Origin: DASRCB01 sp035653295
Lineage (GTDB): Bacteria > Acidobacteriota > Terriglobia > Bryobacterales > Bryobacteraceae
Direction: 5' to 3'
Assembly (NCBI GenBank): GCA_035653295.1
Contig: DASRCB010000174.1
Location: 30,584 to 94,583 of the forward strand
Length of the DNA stretch: 64,000 nucleotides
Part shown: positions 17,668 to 25,976 of the stretch, one piece after another
Numbering within the stretch: position 1 is the stretch's first letter
Layout: every line of letters begins with the position of its first letter
Made by a program: the position numbers and the translations under genes
The notes under the pieces: generated by a model
What the model was told of the DNA's origin: nothing
Database searches by the model: none
What the model saw: the letters and a program-made list of their open reading frames with translations, nothing else

Positions 17668-18735
17668 TTGGCCAAACAACTCCTCAAAGGCAACGAAGCG
17701 ATCATGCGCGGCGCGATCCTCGCCGGTTGCCGCGCCTTTTACGGCTATCCCATCACTCCGGCAACCGAGATTACCGAAGCCGCCGCCCGCCTAATGCCGC
17801 AGGTCGGCGGCACGTTTCTGCAGGCCGAGAGCGAAACGGCCGCCATCAATATGCTGTACGGCGCCGCTTCCACCGGCATCCGCTGCATGACCTCCTCGAG
17901 CGGTCCGGGCATCAGCCTCATGCAGGAAGGCCTCAGCTATCTCGCCGGCGCGGAGTTGCCCTGCGTCATCGCCGACGTGATGCGCGGAGGGCCAGGGCTG
18001 GGCAACATCGCCCCCGAACAGGGCGACTATTTTCAGGTTGTCAAGGGCGGCGGCCACGGCTGCTACCGCACTCTCGTTCTCGCGCCCGATTCGGTGCAGG
18101 AGATGTGCGATCTGACCGTGCTCGCCTTCGAACTGGCCGATGAATACCGCAACCCGGCCATTCTGCTCGCCGATGGCTATATCGGCCAGATGATGGAAGC
18201 GGTCGAACTGCCGGAGCATGCCGTTCAACCGCCGCCGCCCTGGTGGGCCGTCCGCGCCAATGCGGAAACCCGCCGCAACTTCATCACTTCCATTTACCTC
18301 GAGCCCGAAGATCTCGAGCTGCATATCCGCAAACTGGAAACGAAGTACCGTCGCGCGGAAGAAGCTGCCGTGCGCTTCGAGGCCGTACAGACCGACGATG
18401 CCGACCTGGTGCTGGTCGGCTACGGGATCGTCGCCCGCATCCTCAAGTCTGTCGTTCGACTCGCGCGCGGCGAAGGCCTGCGTGTCGGCCTGCTGCGCCC
18501 CATCAGCCTGTATCCGTTCCCCTCGGCAATGATCCGCGCGCTCGCCCGTACGTCGACTGCATTTCTCGCGGTGGAGCTCTCCACCGGTCAGATGGTGGAC
18601 GACGTCCGGCTCGCCGTCGAGGGCCGTCGCCCCGTCGATCACTACGGCCGCATGGGCGGAGTGGTGCCCTCGGCCGAAGAGATTCTCGGCGCCGTCCGCA
18701 ACGTGGCGCAGCGTCTGGAGGTCGCCCATGCCTGA
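17668..18735 (+). CDS. korA: 2-oxoacid:ferredoxin oxidoreductase, alpha subunit
   Basis: Codes for 355 residues from TTG 17668, chosen because AGGAGA lies at 17655-17660 and the protein then begins as the family does ([15 protein letters not shown]). Landmarks are [12 protein letters not shown], the [13 protein letters not shown] helix and [14 protein letters not shown], all in the pyrimidine-binding domain, followed by the transketolase C-terminal domain (residues about 240-350). The alpha subunit supplies the Glu that activates the TPP cofactor. The next gene starts inside its last codons (8-nt overlap), so subunits are made in equal amounts. Confidence 0.9.
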   Translation: MAKQLLKGNEAIMRGAILAGCRAFYGYPITPATEITEAAARLMPQVGGTFLQAESETAAINMLYGAASTGIRCMTSSSGPGISLMQEGLSYLAGAELPCVIADVMRGGPGLGNIAPEQGDYFQVVKGGGHGCYRTLVLAPDSVQEMCDLTVLAFELADEYRNPAILLADGYIGQMMEAVELPEHAVQPPPPWWAVRANAETRRNFITSIYLEPEDLELHIRKLETKYRRAEEAAVRFEAVQTDDADLVLVGYGIVARILKSVVRLARGEGLRVGLLRPISLYPFPSAMIRALARTSTAFLAVELSTGQMVDDVRLAVEGRRPVDHYGRMGGVVPSAEEILGAVRNVAQRLEVAHA

Positions 18736-20173
18736 CTCCGAGTTCAACGTGCTCCATCAGAAGCCCGCATGCTTCTACGACACCTACGAGCGAAAGGCGG
18801 AGAACCAGCAGCAAACCCACTACTGCCCGGGCTGCGGCCACGGCATCATTCACAAGCTCATCGCCGAAGCCATCGACGGATGCGGCGTGCAGAATCGAAC
18901 CGTGCTCATCAGCCCCGTGGGCTGCTCCGTGTTCGCCTATTACTACTTCGATGTGGGCAACATCCAGGTGGCGCACGGCCGCGCCCCGGCGGCTGCAACG
19001 GCGGTGAAGCGGTCCCTGCCGCATGGCATCGTGATCGCCTATCAGGGCGACGGCGATCTCGCCGCGATCGGCACGGCCGAGATCCTGCATGCCGCCAATC
19101 GCGGCGAGCCCATCACCGCCATCTTCGTCAATAACGCCATTTATGGCATGACCGGCGGCCAGACCGCGCCCACAACCCCGCTCGGCGCCGAAACCACCAC
19201 TGCGCCCCATGGCCGCAGCCCATGGAATGAAGGCTATCCGCTTCACGTGTCCGAAGTCATCGCCTCGCTCGAGGCGCCGGTCTACGTGGAGCGCGTCGCT
19301 CTCGGCAATGCGAAGATGATCATGCGCGCCGCGAAGGCCATTCGCAAAGGAATCGAGAACCAGGTAAACGGCCTCGGCTTCTCTCTCATTGAGGTCCTCT
19401 CGCCGTGCCCGACCATTTGGAAGATGACCCCCGGCGACGCCCAGGCCTGGGTCCGCGACGAGCTCACAAAGGTCTACCCTCTCTCAATCTTCCGCGACTC
19501 CACGGCGACTCCGAGTCCACGCCCCGCGCCGGCCGAACCCCTCGGCCTCCACCAGATCCCAGCAGTCTGTGGGGCAGGCTTTCAGCCTGAGGCGGGCGTT
19601 CAGCCCGCCCATGACGCCTACGCCAACGACCGCATCAAAATCGCCGGCTTCGGCGGCCAGGGCGTCCTCATGCTCGGTGAAGTCCTCGTAGAAGCTGGCC
19701 TGGCCGCCGGCCTCGAAGTCTCCTGGCTACCCTCCTACGGTCCGGAGATGCGTTCCGGCACCTCGAACTGCCACGTCCGCCTCTCCTCCTCGCCCGTCGA
19801 TTCCCCTCTCGTCTCTCGTCCCACCGTCCTCATCGCGATGAACGAGCCCTCGCTGCACAAGTTCCTGGACAGCGTCGAGCCCGACGGCTGGGTCCTTTAT
19901 AACGGGTCTTCCCTGCCCGCGGGTGTCCGCCGCGACGACGTGAATGTCATCGTGCAGCCGTTCGCCTCACTGGCCGACTGCGTCGGGGATGCCCGCGCGG
20001 CCAATATGGTCGCCCTCGGGGCCCTGCTCGAATCGACTGACTTACTCGATCAGCAGTTCATCGAAACCGCTCTCGCCCGCGTCGTAACGTCACAGCGGTG
20101 GCTCGATATCGACCGCAAAGCGCTGGCGTGCGGACGCGACATCGTGAAATCCATGAAGGAGCCTGCCATATGA
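18728..20173 (+). CDS. 2-oxoacid:ferredoxin oxidoreductase, fused beta and gamma subunits
   Basis: A 481-residue fusion. Residues 1 to about 262 are the TPP-binding beta subunit (HYCPGCGHG, then GDGDLAAIG and [11 protein letters not shown] for the Mg/TPP site). Residues about 299-481 are the gamma subunit ([13 protein letters not shown], then [14 protein letters not shown]). In most organisms these are separate KorB and KorC chains. The join is a low-complexity Pro/Ala linker whose residues 281-294 ([14 protein letters not shown]) are encoded by a 42-nt dispersed hairpin repeat. The frame is open throughout and both domains keep their motifs, so the protein is likely functional. It overlaps korA by 8 nt and the aminotransferase gene by 4 nt. 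Confidence 0.9.
   Translation: MPDSEFNVLHQKPACFYDTYERKAENQQQTHYCPGCGHGIIHKLIAEAIDGCGVQNRTVLISPVGCSVFAYYYFDVGNIQVAHGRAPAAATAVKRSLPHGIVIAYQGDGDLAAIGTAEILHAANRGEPITAIFVNNAIYGMTGGQTAPTTPLGAETTTAPHGRSPWNEGYPLHVSEVIASLEAPVYVERVALGNAKMIMRAAKAIRKGIENQVNGLGFSLIEVLSPCPTIWKMTPGDAQAWVRDELTKVYPLSIFRDSTATPSPRPAPAEPLGLHQIPAVCGAGFQPEAGVQPAHDAYANDRIKIAGFGGQGVLMLGEVLVEAGLAAGLEVSWLPSYGPEMRSGTSNCHVRLSSSPVDSPLVSRPTVLIAMNEPSLHKFLDSVEPDGWVLYNGSSLPAGVRRDDVNVIVQPFASLADCVGDARAANMVALGALLESTDLLDQQFIETALARVVTSQRWLDIDRKALACGRDIVKSMKEPAI
19568..19609 (+). repeat. REP-like double-hairpin repeat, copy B, inside the KorBC coding sequence
   Basis: TGTGGGG followed by stem CAGGCT-TTC-AGCCTG and stem GGCGGGC-GTTCA-GCCCGCC. It aligns without gaps to the 42-nt copy at 58652; the 7 differences fall in loops and in the base joining the two stems. 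It is in frame and codes the linker between the beta and gamma domains. Confidence 0.82.
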
Positions 20174-21129
20174 AAGCCGAATCGGTAAACCCGAACACGG
20201 TGGTCTGGTTCAACAACCGGTTCGCGCCGCTGGCCGAAGCCAACGTGAACATCCTCACCCACGCGCTCAACTACGGTACCGGCGTGTTCGAGGGCATCCG
20301 CGGCTACTACGACGAGCGCCAGCAGGAGCTGTATCTCGTCCGCGCGCGCGAGCATTACGAGCGCTGGAAGCGCAACGCGGCGATCCTGCGGATCGAGATC
20401 CCCCGCACGGCCGAAGAGCTGGCTGAACTGACCGCCGAGCTCTGCCGCCGGAACGAATTCCGCTCCCACGTTTACGTCCGCCCGCTGGCCTACAAGGCCG
20501 CGGCGCGCATCGGCGTCGCGCCCGACCAGAACGACTCCTTCGCCATTACCGCCCTGCCCTTCGGCGATTACTTCGACAGCGCCAGAGGCCTGAAGGCCGG
20601 CGTCGTGTCGTGGCGGCGGATCGAGGACACGGCCATTCCTGGCCGCGCGAAGATCTGCGGCGCTTACGTCAACAGCGCGCTGGCCACCGACGAGGCCCGC
20701 CGCAGCGGCCACGATGAAGCCATCTTTCTCACCGAAAGCGGTCATGTGGCCGAAGGCGCCACCTGCAACATCTTCATGATCCGCAATGGCAGGCTCTTCA
20801 CCCCGCCCGGCACCGACAACATCCTCGAAGGCATCACTCGGGCCAGCATCATCGAGCTGGCGCGCAATGAGATGAAGCTGGAAGTGGCAGAGCGTTCCAT
20901 CAGCCGCAGCGAGCTGTATGTTTGCGAGGAGCTGTTCTTCACCGGCACCGCGGTCGAGATCGCGCCCATCGTGCGCATCGACCATCGCCTCGTGGGCACG
21001 GGCGAAGTTGGTCCCATTGCGACGAAATTGCGCGCCCTTTACACGGATGCGACTCGCGGTCGCCTGCCCGCGTATCGCAACTGGCTTCGCCCCGTCTATC
21101 GAACGGGTGCAGCCGAAAAGGCCGCCTGA
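20170..21129 (+). CDS. ilvE: Branched-chain amino acid aminotransferase (class IV, PLP)
   Basis: Codes for 319 residues, close to the usual 305-310. It opens with the typical WFNNRFAPLAEANV, HALNYGTGVFEGIR and has the PLP lysine at Lys161 in GRAKICGAYVNS, plus TESGHVAEGATCNIF and the TGTAVEI phosphate-binding segment. It interconverts Leu, Ile and Val with their 2-oxoacids. ATG 20170 overlaps the stop of the oxidoreductase fusion gene (ATGA). That linkage suggests that 2-oxoacids made here are the substrates of the ferredoxin-dependent enzyme upstream, or the reverse in biosynthesis. Confidence 0.92.
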   Translation: MKAESVNPNTVVWFNNRFAPLAEANVNILTHALNYGTGVFEGIRGYYDERQQELYLVRAREHYERWKRNAAILRIEIPRTAEELAELTAELCRRNEFRSHVYVRPLAYKAAARIGVAPDQNDSFAITALPFGDYFDSARGLKAGVVSWRRIEDTAIPGRAKICGAYVNSALATDEARRSGHDEAIFLTESGHVAEGATCNIFMIRNGRLFTPPGTDNILEGITRASIIELARNEMKLEVAERSISRSELYVCEELFFTGTAVEIAPIVRIDHRLVGTGEVGPIATKLRALYTDATRGRLPAYRNWLRPVYRTGAAEKAA

Positions 21130-21152
21130 GCGACTCCGGGCGCCGGCGCCAC

Positions 21153-23246
21153 TTACGGCAGCGAAAACGCCACGTAGCTTCCCCCGCTGGGCGCGCCCGA
21201 CTTCCCACCACCGGCCGCGATCAGCACATACTCGCGCCCGTTCACCTCATAGACCGCCGGAGTCGCATTGCCCGCCGCGGGCAGCGTCGTCTCCCACAAC
21301 AACTCGCCGGTACGCTTGTCGAAAGCGTGAAACCTGCTGTCGAAATTCGTGGCGCCGATGAACAGGACGCCGCCGGCCGTAACCACTCCGCCGCCGTAGT
21401 TTTCGGATCCGGTGTTGCGCAGGCCCTGCGCCGCCAGCTTCGGATATTCACCGAATGGCTTCTTCCACACGTACTGAAACGTGTTCAGGTTAATGGCGTT
21501 CAGCGTGCCCCATGGCGGCTTCACCGCGGGATAGCCGTCGGGATCGAGGAACCGATTGTAGCCGTCCATGCCGTACTTCAGCGGCGCCGGTCCGCCCTTC
21601 TTTTGCCACTCGGCGCCGCCAAGATGAACGTCCTTGCCGGTGCTGATGAACTGCACGATTGCATCGACCGCGGCATCGCCAAGCTGTGAGAACCCAGGCA
21701 TCCGCCCGCCGCCCTTGCGCACCATCGCGGCGATCTGCGCCTTCGTACGCCGGCTGGCGATGCCCACCAGCGAAGGAAACTCCGGCGGCGTACCCTTCAA
21801 ATCCGGCCGATGGCAGCCCGAGCAGTTCTGGTGATAAAGACCGCGGCCGGTCATCTCCGCGCCCGCCAGAGCGCGCGGAACCAGCCGCAGAATCCAGGCC
21901 ATCTCGTTGGAGTTCACATACAGGATCCCGGTCTCCGGGTCCCACGCCGCGCCGCCCCACTCCGCGCCGCCATCGAAGCCCGGAAAAATGACCGTGCCCT
22001 GACGGCTCGGCGGCGTGAACTGCGGGCCGCTGCGCACGCCGCGAAAGCGGTCCAGCACGGCCTGATGGACTTCCGGCGTGCGGGTCGTCAGCAGATTCTC
22101 CGTGAGGAGCTGGCGCGCAAACGGCGCCGGAGCCTCGGGCAGCGGCTGCGTCGGCGATAGCTTCTCGCCATCGACATCGCTGGGCTGGACCGCGACTTCC
22201 CGCCAGGGCTGAAGGGGCCTGCCGGTATCCCGATCGAAGAGCCACACGAAACCATTCTTGGTGGGTTGCGCCACGGCATCCACCATCCGGCCCTCGTGTT
22301 GAATGCGCACCAGCGTGGGAGCGGTCGGCAGATCGCGGTCCCACACGTCGTGATGGACCACCTGGAAATGCCAAAGCCGCCGGCCCGTGGCGGCGTCGAG
22401 CGCAAGCTCGCAGTTGGCGAAGAGATTGTTCCCAAGGCGATTCGAGCCGTAGAAATCGAACGCGGCCGACCCTGTGGGCGCATACACGACCCCGCGCTTC
22501 TCATCCAGCGTTAACCCGGCCCACGAGTTCGCCGAGCCCACCACTTCGCGCGCGTTCTTCGGCCACGTGTCGGCGCCGAACTCGCCGGGCAGTGGAATGG
22601 TGTGAAATGTCCAGCGGATTTTGCCGGTGTGCACATCGAATGCGCGAATGTCGCCGGGCGCAGCGGGCAGATCCTCGGAGAGCAGGGTCCCCTGGATCAA
22701 CAGATCCTTATAAATCACTCCGGGACTTGTGGCCGAGATGGTCAGACCCTTGGCGTGCTCGCCCAGGCCGTCATGCAGATCGATACGGCCGCCGTCGCCG
22801 AAGCCGCCGGCCGGTTTTCCCGTGCGCGCGTCGAGCGCGTAAAGGAACTCGTCGATACCGACGAACAGTCGCGCGTCGCGCCCGTCAGACCAGTAGGTGA
22901 GGCCGCGATTGCGAAGCTTCGCCGTGCCCTGTTTTCCATGGTGCGCATCGAATACCCAGATCTGCCGGCCAGTTGATGCATCGAGCGCGATTACGCGCAG
23001 GCGCGGGGTGGTCGCGTAGACCACGCCGTGGATGACCAGCGGATTGCACTGCATCTCCGACCCGTCGAACTCATCGTGCGAATCGAACTGCCAGGCGCGG
23101 CGGAGCCGGCGCACGTTGTCCCGATCGATCTGAGTAAGTGGCGAGTAGTGCATGCCTCCTCGCCCACCCACCACCGGCCAGTCGTGGGCATCATCGCCGG
23201 CGGCAGCGGTGAGAGCACACACGACAAGAATCAAAAGAATACGCAT
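21153..23246 (-). CDS. PQQ-dependent dehydrogenase with inserted cytochrome c domain (quinoprotein glucose/alcohol type)
   Basis: A 697-residue secreted quinoprotein. A short signal peptide (residues 1-17) precedes an eight-bladed propeller with repeated W-docking motifs such as ALDASTGRQIWVF, AFDVHTGKIRWTF and ALDAATGRRLWHF. A cytochrome c domain sits between propeller blades, with CSGCH at 475-479, in place of the usual C-terminal end; blades resume afterwards (AFDKRTGELLWE). Such enzymes oxidise sugars or alcohols in the periplasm using PQQ and Ca2+, giving electrons to the covalent haem. No PQQ biosynthesis genes are in the window. It is convergent with ilvE and divergent from the NTF2-like gene. 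Confidence 0.9.
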   Translation of the reverse strand: MRILLILVVCALTAAAGDDAHDWPVVGGRGGMHYSPLTQIDRDNVRRLRRAWQFDSHDEFDGSEMQCNPLVIHGVVYATTPRLRVIALDASTGRQIWVFDAHHGKQGTAKLRNRGLTYWSDGRDARLFVGIDEFLYALDARTGKPAGGFGDGGRIDLHDGLGEHAKGLTISATSPGVIYKDLLIQGTLLSEDLPAAPGDIRAFDVHTGKIRWTFHTIPLPGEFGADTWPKNAREVVGSANSWAGLTLDEKRGVVYAPTGSAAFDFYGSNRLGNNLFANCELALDAATGRRLWHFQVVHHDVWDRDLPTAPTLVRIQHEGRMVDAVAQPTKNGFVWLFDRDTGRPLQPWREVAVQPSDVDGEKLSPTQPLPEAPAPFARQLLTENLLTTRTPEVHQAVLDRFRGVRSGPQFTPPSRQGTVIFPGFDGGAEWGGAAWDPETGILYVNSNEMAWILRLVPRALAGAEMTGRGLYHQNCSGCHRPDLKGTPPEFPSLVGIASRRTKAQIAAMVRKGGGRMPGFSQLGDAAVDAIVQFISTGKDVHLGGAEWQKKGGPAPLKYGMDGYNRFLDPDGYPAVKPPWGTLNAINLNTFQYVWKKPFGEYPKLAAQGLRNTGSENYGGGVVTAGGVLFIGATNFDSRFHAFDKRTGELLWETTLPAAGNATPAVYEVNGREYVLIAAGGGKSGAPSGGSYVAFSLP

Positions 23247-23282
23247 GAGCAGCGCTTCGAATTGTATCGCTACGCTGGATGT

Positions 23283-23738
23283 ATGCCGCTGCGCTTCGTA
23301 CTCATCGCCATATCACTGGTTGCCATCGCATTTCCCCAGACCGCCTCGCTCCCTCCTCTGAAACGCCAGCCCACGCCCGAAGCTGTGGTCAAGGAGCACC
23401 TTGCGGCGATCAACGCCTGCGACTGGACTCGTCTCATGGCCCAGTTCCCACCAGACGTCGAGATCTTCTCCCCCGACGGCGAACTGGCCCAGGGCCGCGA
23501 TGCGGTTGCGAAAATGTTCGCCGGCGTGGTGAAGCCCTTCGCGCAGGGCGGCCTCTGCGGCCTGACCTTCACCGTCGTGCACACGCAGACAGTTGGACAG
23601 ACGCTGAACGTGAAGTGGCGCGCCGACGCCCCATTCCTCGCCAAACCTTACGAAGGAGCCGACGCGTACGAAACCCGCAACGGCCTGATGCAGGCCCAGG
23701 TCACGACGTTCCGCCGCAGCGATCTCGACGCAAAGTAA
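23283..23738 (+). CDS. Secreted SnoaL/NTF2-like protein
   Basis: Codes for 151 residues from ATG 23283. The first 20 form a signal peptide (FVLIAISLVAIAFPQ), which supports this start over the longer open frame that would overlap the divergent PQQ gene. The mature part has the NTF2-like pattern: EHLAAINACDWTRLMAQFPPDVEIFSP, then GRDAVAKMFAGVVKPF. Proteins of this fold are small cone-shaped enzymes or binding proteins; no catalytic residues are evident. The divergent spacer to the PQQ gene is only 36 bp, so the two promoters must overlap or share control. Confidence 0.72.
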   Translation: MPLRFVLIAISLVAIAFPQTASLPPLKRQPTPEAVVKEHLAAINACDWTRLMAQFPPDVEIFSPDGELAQGRDAVAKMFAGVVKPFAQGGLCGLTFTVVHTQTVGQTLNVKWRADAPFLAKPYEGADAYETRNGLMQAQVTTFRRSDLDAK

Positions 23739-23749
23739 GCGACGGTTCC

Positions 23750-23787
23750 TGGGGTGCAGGCTCTCAGCCCTCGCCGGGGTCCCGGCG
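23750..23787 (+). repeat. Degenerate REP-like repeat / hairpin pair, copy C
   Basis: TGGGGTGCAGGCT-CTC-AGCC followed by a second, perfect hairpin CGCCGGG-GT-CCCGGCG. Order and spacing resemble the 42-nt repeat at 19568 and 58652, with changed stem bases. It lies just after the stop of the NTF2-like gene. Confidence 0.5.
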
Positions 23788-23809
23788 CGCCTGGTCTGCT
23801 CGATGATGC

Positions 23810-23838
23810 GCCGAGACCCCGTGCTCGCTGGTCTCGGC
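23810..23838. terminator. Probable bidirectional terminator hairpin
   Basis: Perfect 9-bp arms GCCGAGACC (23810-23818) and GGTCTCGGC (23830-23838) with an 11-nt loop, between the convergent NTF2-like and AIM24 genes. There is no T-run, so this would be a non-canonical terminator. Confidence 0.5.
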
Positions 23839-23860
23839 ATTCGCGATCGCACAGGTCCGC

Positions 23861-24778
23861 TTAGGTATCGATAGCGTCGAAGATGCCGCTGAGGGCATCG
23901 ATGCCCTTGTGCTGGTCGCCCCCGGTCTGGCCGGCGGCAAGGTCGCGGCGCATCTTCTCCAGCGTCATGCTCTGGATGATCACCCGGCCGGGGCCGCGCA
24001 GGGTCGCAACGAACAGTCCTTCACCGCCGAACAGCGCCGTCTTGATACTGCCCACGAGCTCGATGTCGTAATCGATGGTCGTGTCGAAGGCCACGATGCA
24101 GCCGGTATCCACCTGGAGCACCTCGCCAGGGCCGAGCGTGAACTCGACGAAATCGCCACCGGCATGAATGAAAACCGTACCGGGACCGGTGAGCCGCTCC
24201 AGGATGAACCCCTCCCCGCCGAAAAAACCCGCCCCCAGCCGCTTCACCAGCGCGATATCCAGGTTGACGGAGCTCTCCGCGAACAAAAAACTGTCGCGCT
24301 GCACAAGCACGCTCTGGCCCGGCCCGAGTTCGAAGACCTGAATCTTGCCGGGATAGCTGCCGGCAAACCCGACCTCGCCATCGCCGGACATGGCCTGGAA
24401 ATAAGTGAGAAACAGCGACTCGCCCATGAGGCGTCGCTTCACGGCGCCCCAGATCTTTTCGCCAAGGCTCTCACCGCTCATTCGCGTTTGCCACGCGACG
24501 TTGGCGGTTTTGTAAATCATTTTGCCCGCCTCGGCATACAGTTCCTGTCCGGGCTTGAGGCGCACGCGCGCGATCTGCAGATTCCCGCCCTGCACCGCGT
24601 ATTCGAGCTTCACCGGAGCCGGCGGCGGAGGCGGCGGCATTGGAGCCGGAGCCGCCACGGGCGCGGCTGCCGGCGCGGGAACAGGGGCGCCCGCCGCGGC
24701 GGCAACGGGCGTGCCGCAATTCGTGCAAAACCGCGCGCCGTCGGCCAGCGCGCCACCGCAGTTGGTACAGAAGGCCAT
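23861..24778 (-). CDS. AIM24 family protein with N-terminal zinc ribbon (TIGR00266-like)
   Basis: A 305-residue protein. Residues 1-22 form a zinc ribbon (CTNCGG...CTNCGT, two CxxC pairs). A Pro/Ala-rich linker (about 23-56) leads to the AIM24 beta-helix domain (about 58-285), recognisable by Gly-rich turns such as LGPGQSVLVQ, LTGPGTVFIHAGG and LRGPGRVIIQS. AIM24 proteins are widespread; the yeast namesake is mitochondrial, and bacterial members have no agreed function. The added ribbon suggests a scaffold or nucleic-acid/protein contact role. The gene is divergent from the zinc exporter gene; a shared spacer of 61 bp separates them. Confidence 0.85.
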   Translation of the reverse strand: MAFCTNCGGALADGARFCTNCGTPVAAAAGAPVPAPAAAPVAAPAPMPPPPPPAPVKLEYAVQGGNLQIARVRLKPGQELYAEAGKMIYKTANVAWQTRMSGESLGEKIWGAVKRRLMGESLFLTYFQAMSGDGEVGFAGSYPGKIQVFELGPGQSVLVQRDSFLFAESSVNLDIALVKRLGAGFFGGEGFILERLTGPGTVFIHAGGDFVEFTLGPGEVLQVDTGCIVAFDTTIDYDIELVGSIKTALFGGEGLFVATLRGPGRVIIQSMTLEKMRRDLAAGQTGGDQHKGIDALSGIFDAIDT

Positions 24779-24796
24779 CGGAATCTCCGATACATG

Positions 24797-24828
24797 GTAA
24801 CGCGGGCGGCGCGCTGTAACGTTACACT
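24797..24828 (+). promoter_or_regulatory. Candidate operator/promoter before the zinc exporter
   Basis: GTAACG occurs at 24797 and again at 24816, where it is part of the perfect palindrome GTAACGTTAC (24816-24825) overlapping a -10-like TACACT (24823-24828). No good -35 is visible, which suits an activated or metal-responsive promoter. The regulator is unknown. Confidence 0.35.
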
Positions 24829-24839
24829 GAAGTCAGGAG

Positions 24840-25766
24840 ATGGGCCACGGCCACGTTCACGCGCCGGCCACCGGCAGCGTTCTCAGGATTTCGATTTTCG
24901 TCACTCTGCTGCTGGTCGGCACAGAGGTGTTTTTCGGCTTCCGCGCCAATAGTCTGGCGCTGATCTCCGACGCCGGACATAATTTCACCGATGCTGTCGC
25001 GCTGCTTCTGGCGGCGATCGGTTTTTACCTGCAATCCAAGCCGGCGGACGCGATCAAGACGTACGGATATCACCGCGCGGGTGTGCTGGCTGCGTTCGTA
25101 AATTCCATCACGCTGCTGCTGATCTCGGCGTACATTTTCTACGAAGCGTGGCAGAGGCTGACCGAGCCCCGGCCGGTCGGCGAAAGCACGCTGATGGGCG
25201 TGGCCGCGCTGTCGCTGGTGGTGAACTCAGCCATCATGTGGGGTTTGCACCGCGACCGCGCCAGCGACCTGAATATCCGCGCCGCCTGGGTGCACATGCT
25301 GGGCGACGCGCTCAGTTCCGTCGCGCTGATCGGCGGCGGCGCGCTGATCTATTTCACAGGCTGGACGCGCATCGATCCGCTGCTGTCGATTTTCATCGGC
25401 GCGCTGATCCTGTGGAGCGCCTGGGACATCACCCGCGAGTCGCTGAATATCCTGCTGGAGGGCCTGCCTCGCGGGATGCGGCTGGACGACGTGATCGCGG
25501 CCATGCGGCGGGTGGACGGCGTGATCGACGTACACGATCTCCATATCTGGAGCCTGGGTTCGAGCACGCATGCTCTCAGCTGCCACGTGATGATTGAGGA
25601 CGTGCCGCCCTCGGAGAGCCGGACGATTCTGGCGCGCCTGAACGAGGTCCTGTGCGGATTCCACATTCATCACACGACGGTTCAGTTCGAGCACCAGGCC
25701 TGCGCGTTATCCGAGAGCGGCTGCGCGATGCAGGCGGGCGCGCACGCGCATCATCACCAGCATTAG
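24840..25766 (+). CDS. Cation diffusion facilitator, zinc/cobalt exporter type
   Basis: A 308-residue inner-membrane antiporter with six predicted spans. The transport-site motifs are HNFTD in span 2 (ALISDAGHNFTDAV) and HMLGD in span 5 (WVHMLGDALSSV), the HxxxD pair typical of zinc-selective members such as CzcD. A cytoplasmic C-terminal domain follows (DLHIWSLGSSTHALSCHV), and both ends are His-rich (MGHGHVHA and HAHHHQH), consistent with metal capture. It exports Zn2+ (perhaps Co2+ or Cd2+) in exchange for protons. The ribosome binding site is crowded against the ATG (CAGGAGATG). Confidence 0.92.
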   Translation: MGHGHVHAPATGSVLRISIFVTLLLVGTEVFFGFRANSLALISDAGHNFTDAVALLLAAIGFYLQSKPADAIKTYGYHRAGVLAAFVNSITLLLISAYIFYEAWQRLTEPRPVGESTLMGVAALSLVVNSAIMWGLHRDRASDLNIRAAWVHMLGDALSSVALIGGGALIYFTGWTRIDPLLSIFIGALILWSAWDITRESLNILLEGLPRGMRLDDVIAAMRRVDGVIDVHDLHIWSLGSSTHALSCHVMIEDVPPSESRTILARLNEVLCGFHIHHTTVQFEHQACALSESGCAMQAGAHAHHHQH

Positions 25767-25851
25767 TCCGCTCCTCCGCGGTCCGGGCTCCGCCACCGCA
25801 CGGCGCCCGGCCGGCGAGCGAAACATAACCCGCCCGCGCCAGCTGCGCCGT

Positions 25852-25960
25852 TCTGATACGATCAGATTTCCGGCAGCAATTTCCCGCCTGGACGCCGGGA
25901 GATCTAAACCGCCAGGCGTCGACATAATCATCCACACGGTGCGCTGCCAGTTCGCGCACC
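25852..25960 (+). promoter_or_regulatory. pgk upstream region with three inverted repeats
   Basis: Three short inverted repeats lie before pgk: TCTGAT-ACG-ATCAGA (25852-25866), CGCCTGG/CCAGGCG (25885-25891 with 25912-25918), and GGTGCGC/GCGCACC (25938-25944 with 25954-25960), the last ending 16 nt before the ATG. A -10-like CATAAT is at 25923-25928. They could form a leader RNA or operator sites; no known riboswitch is recognised. Confidence 0.35.
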
Positions 25961-25976
25961 AAGTCCACAAAATCAT

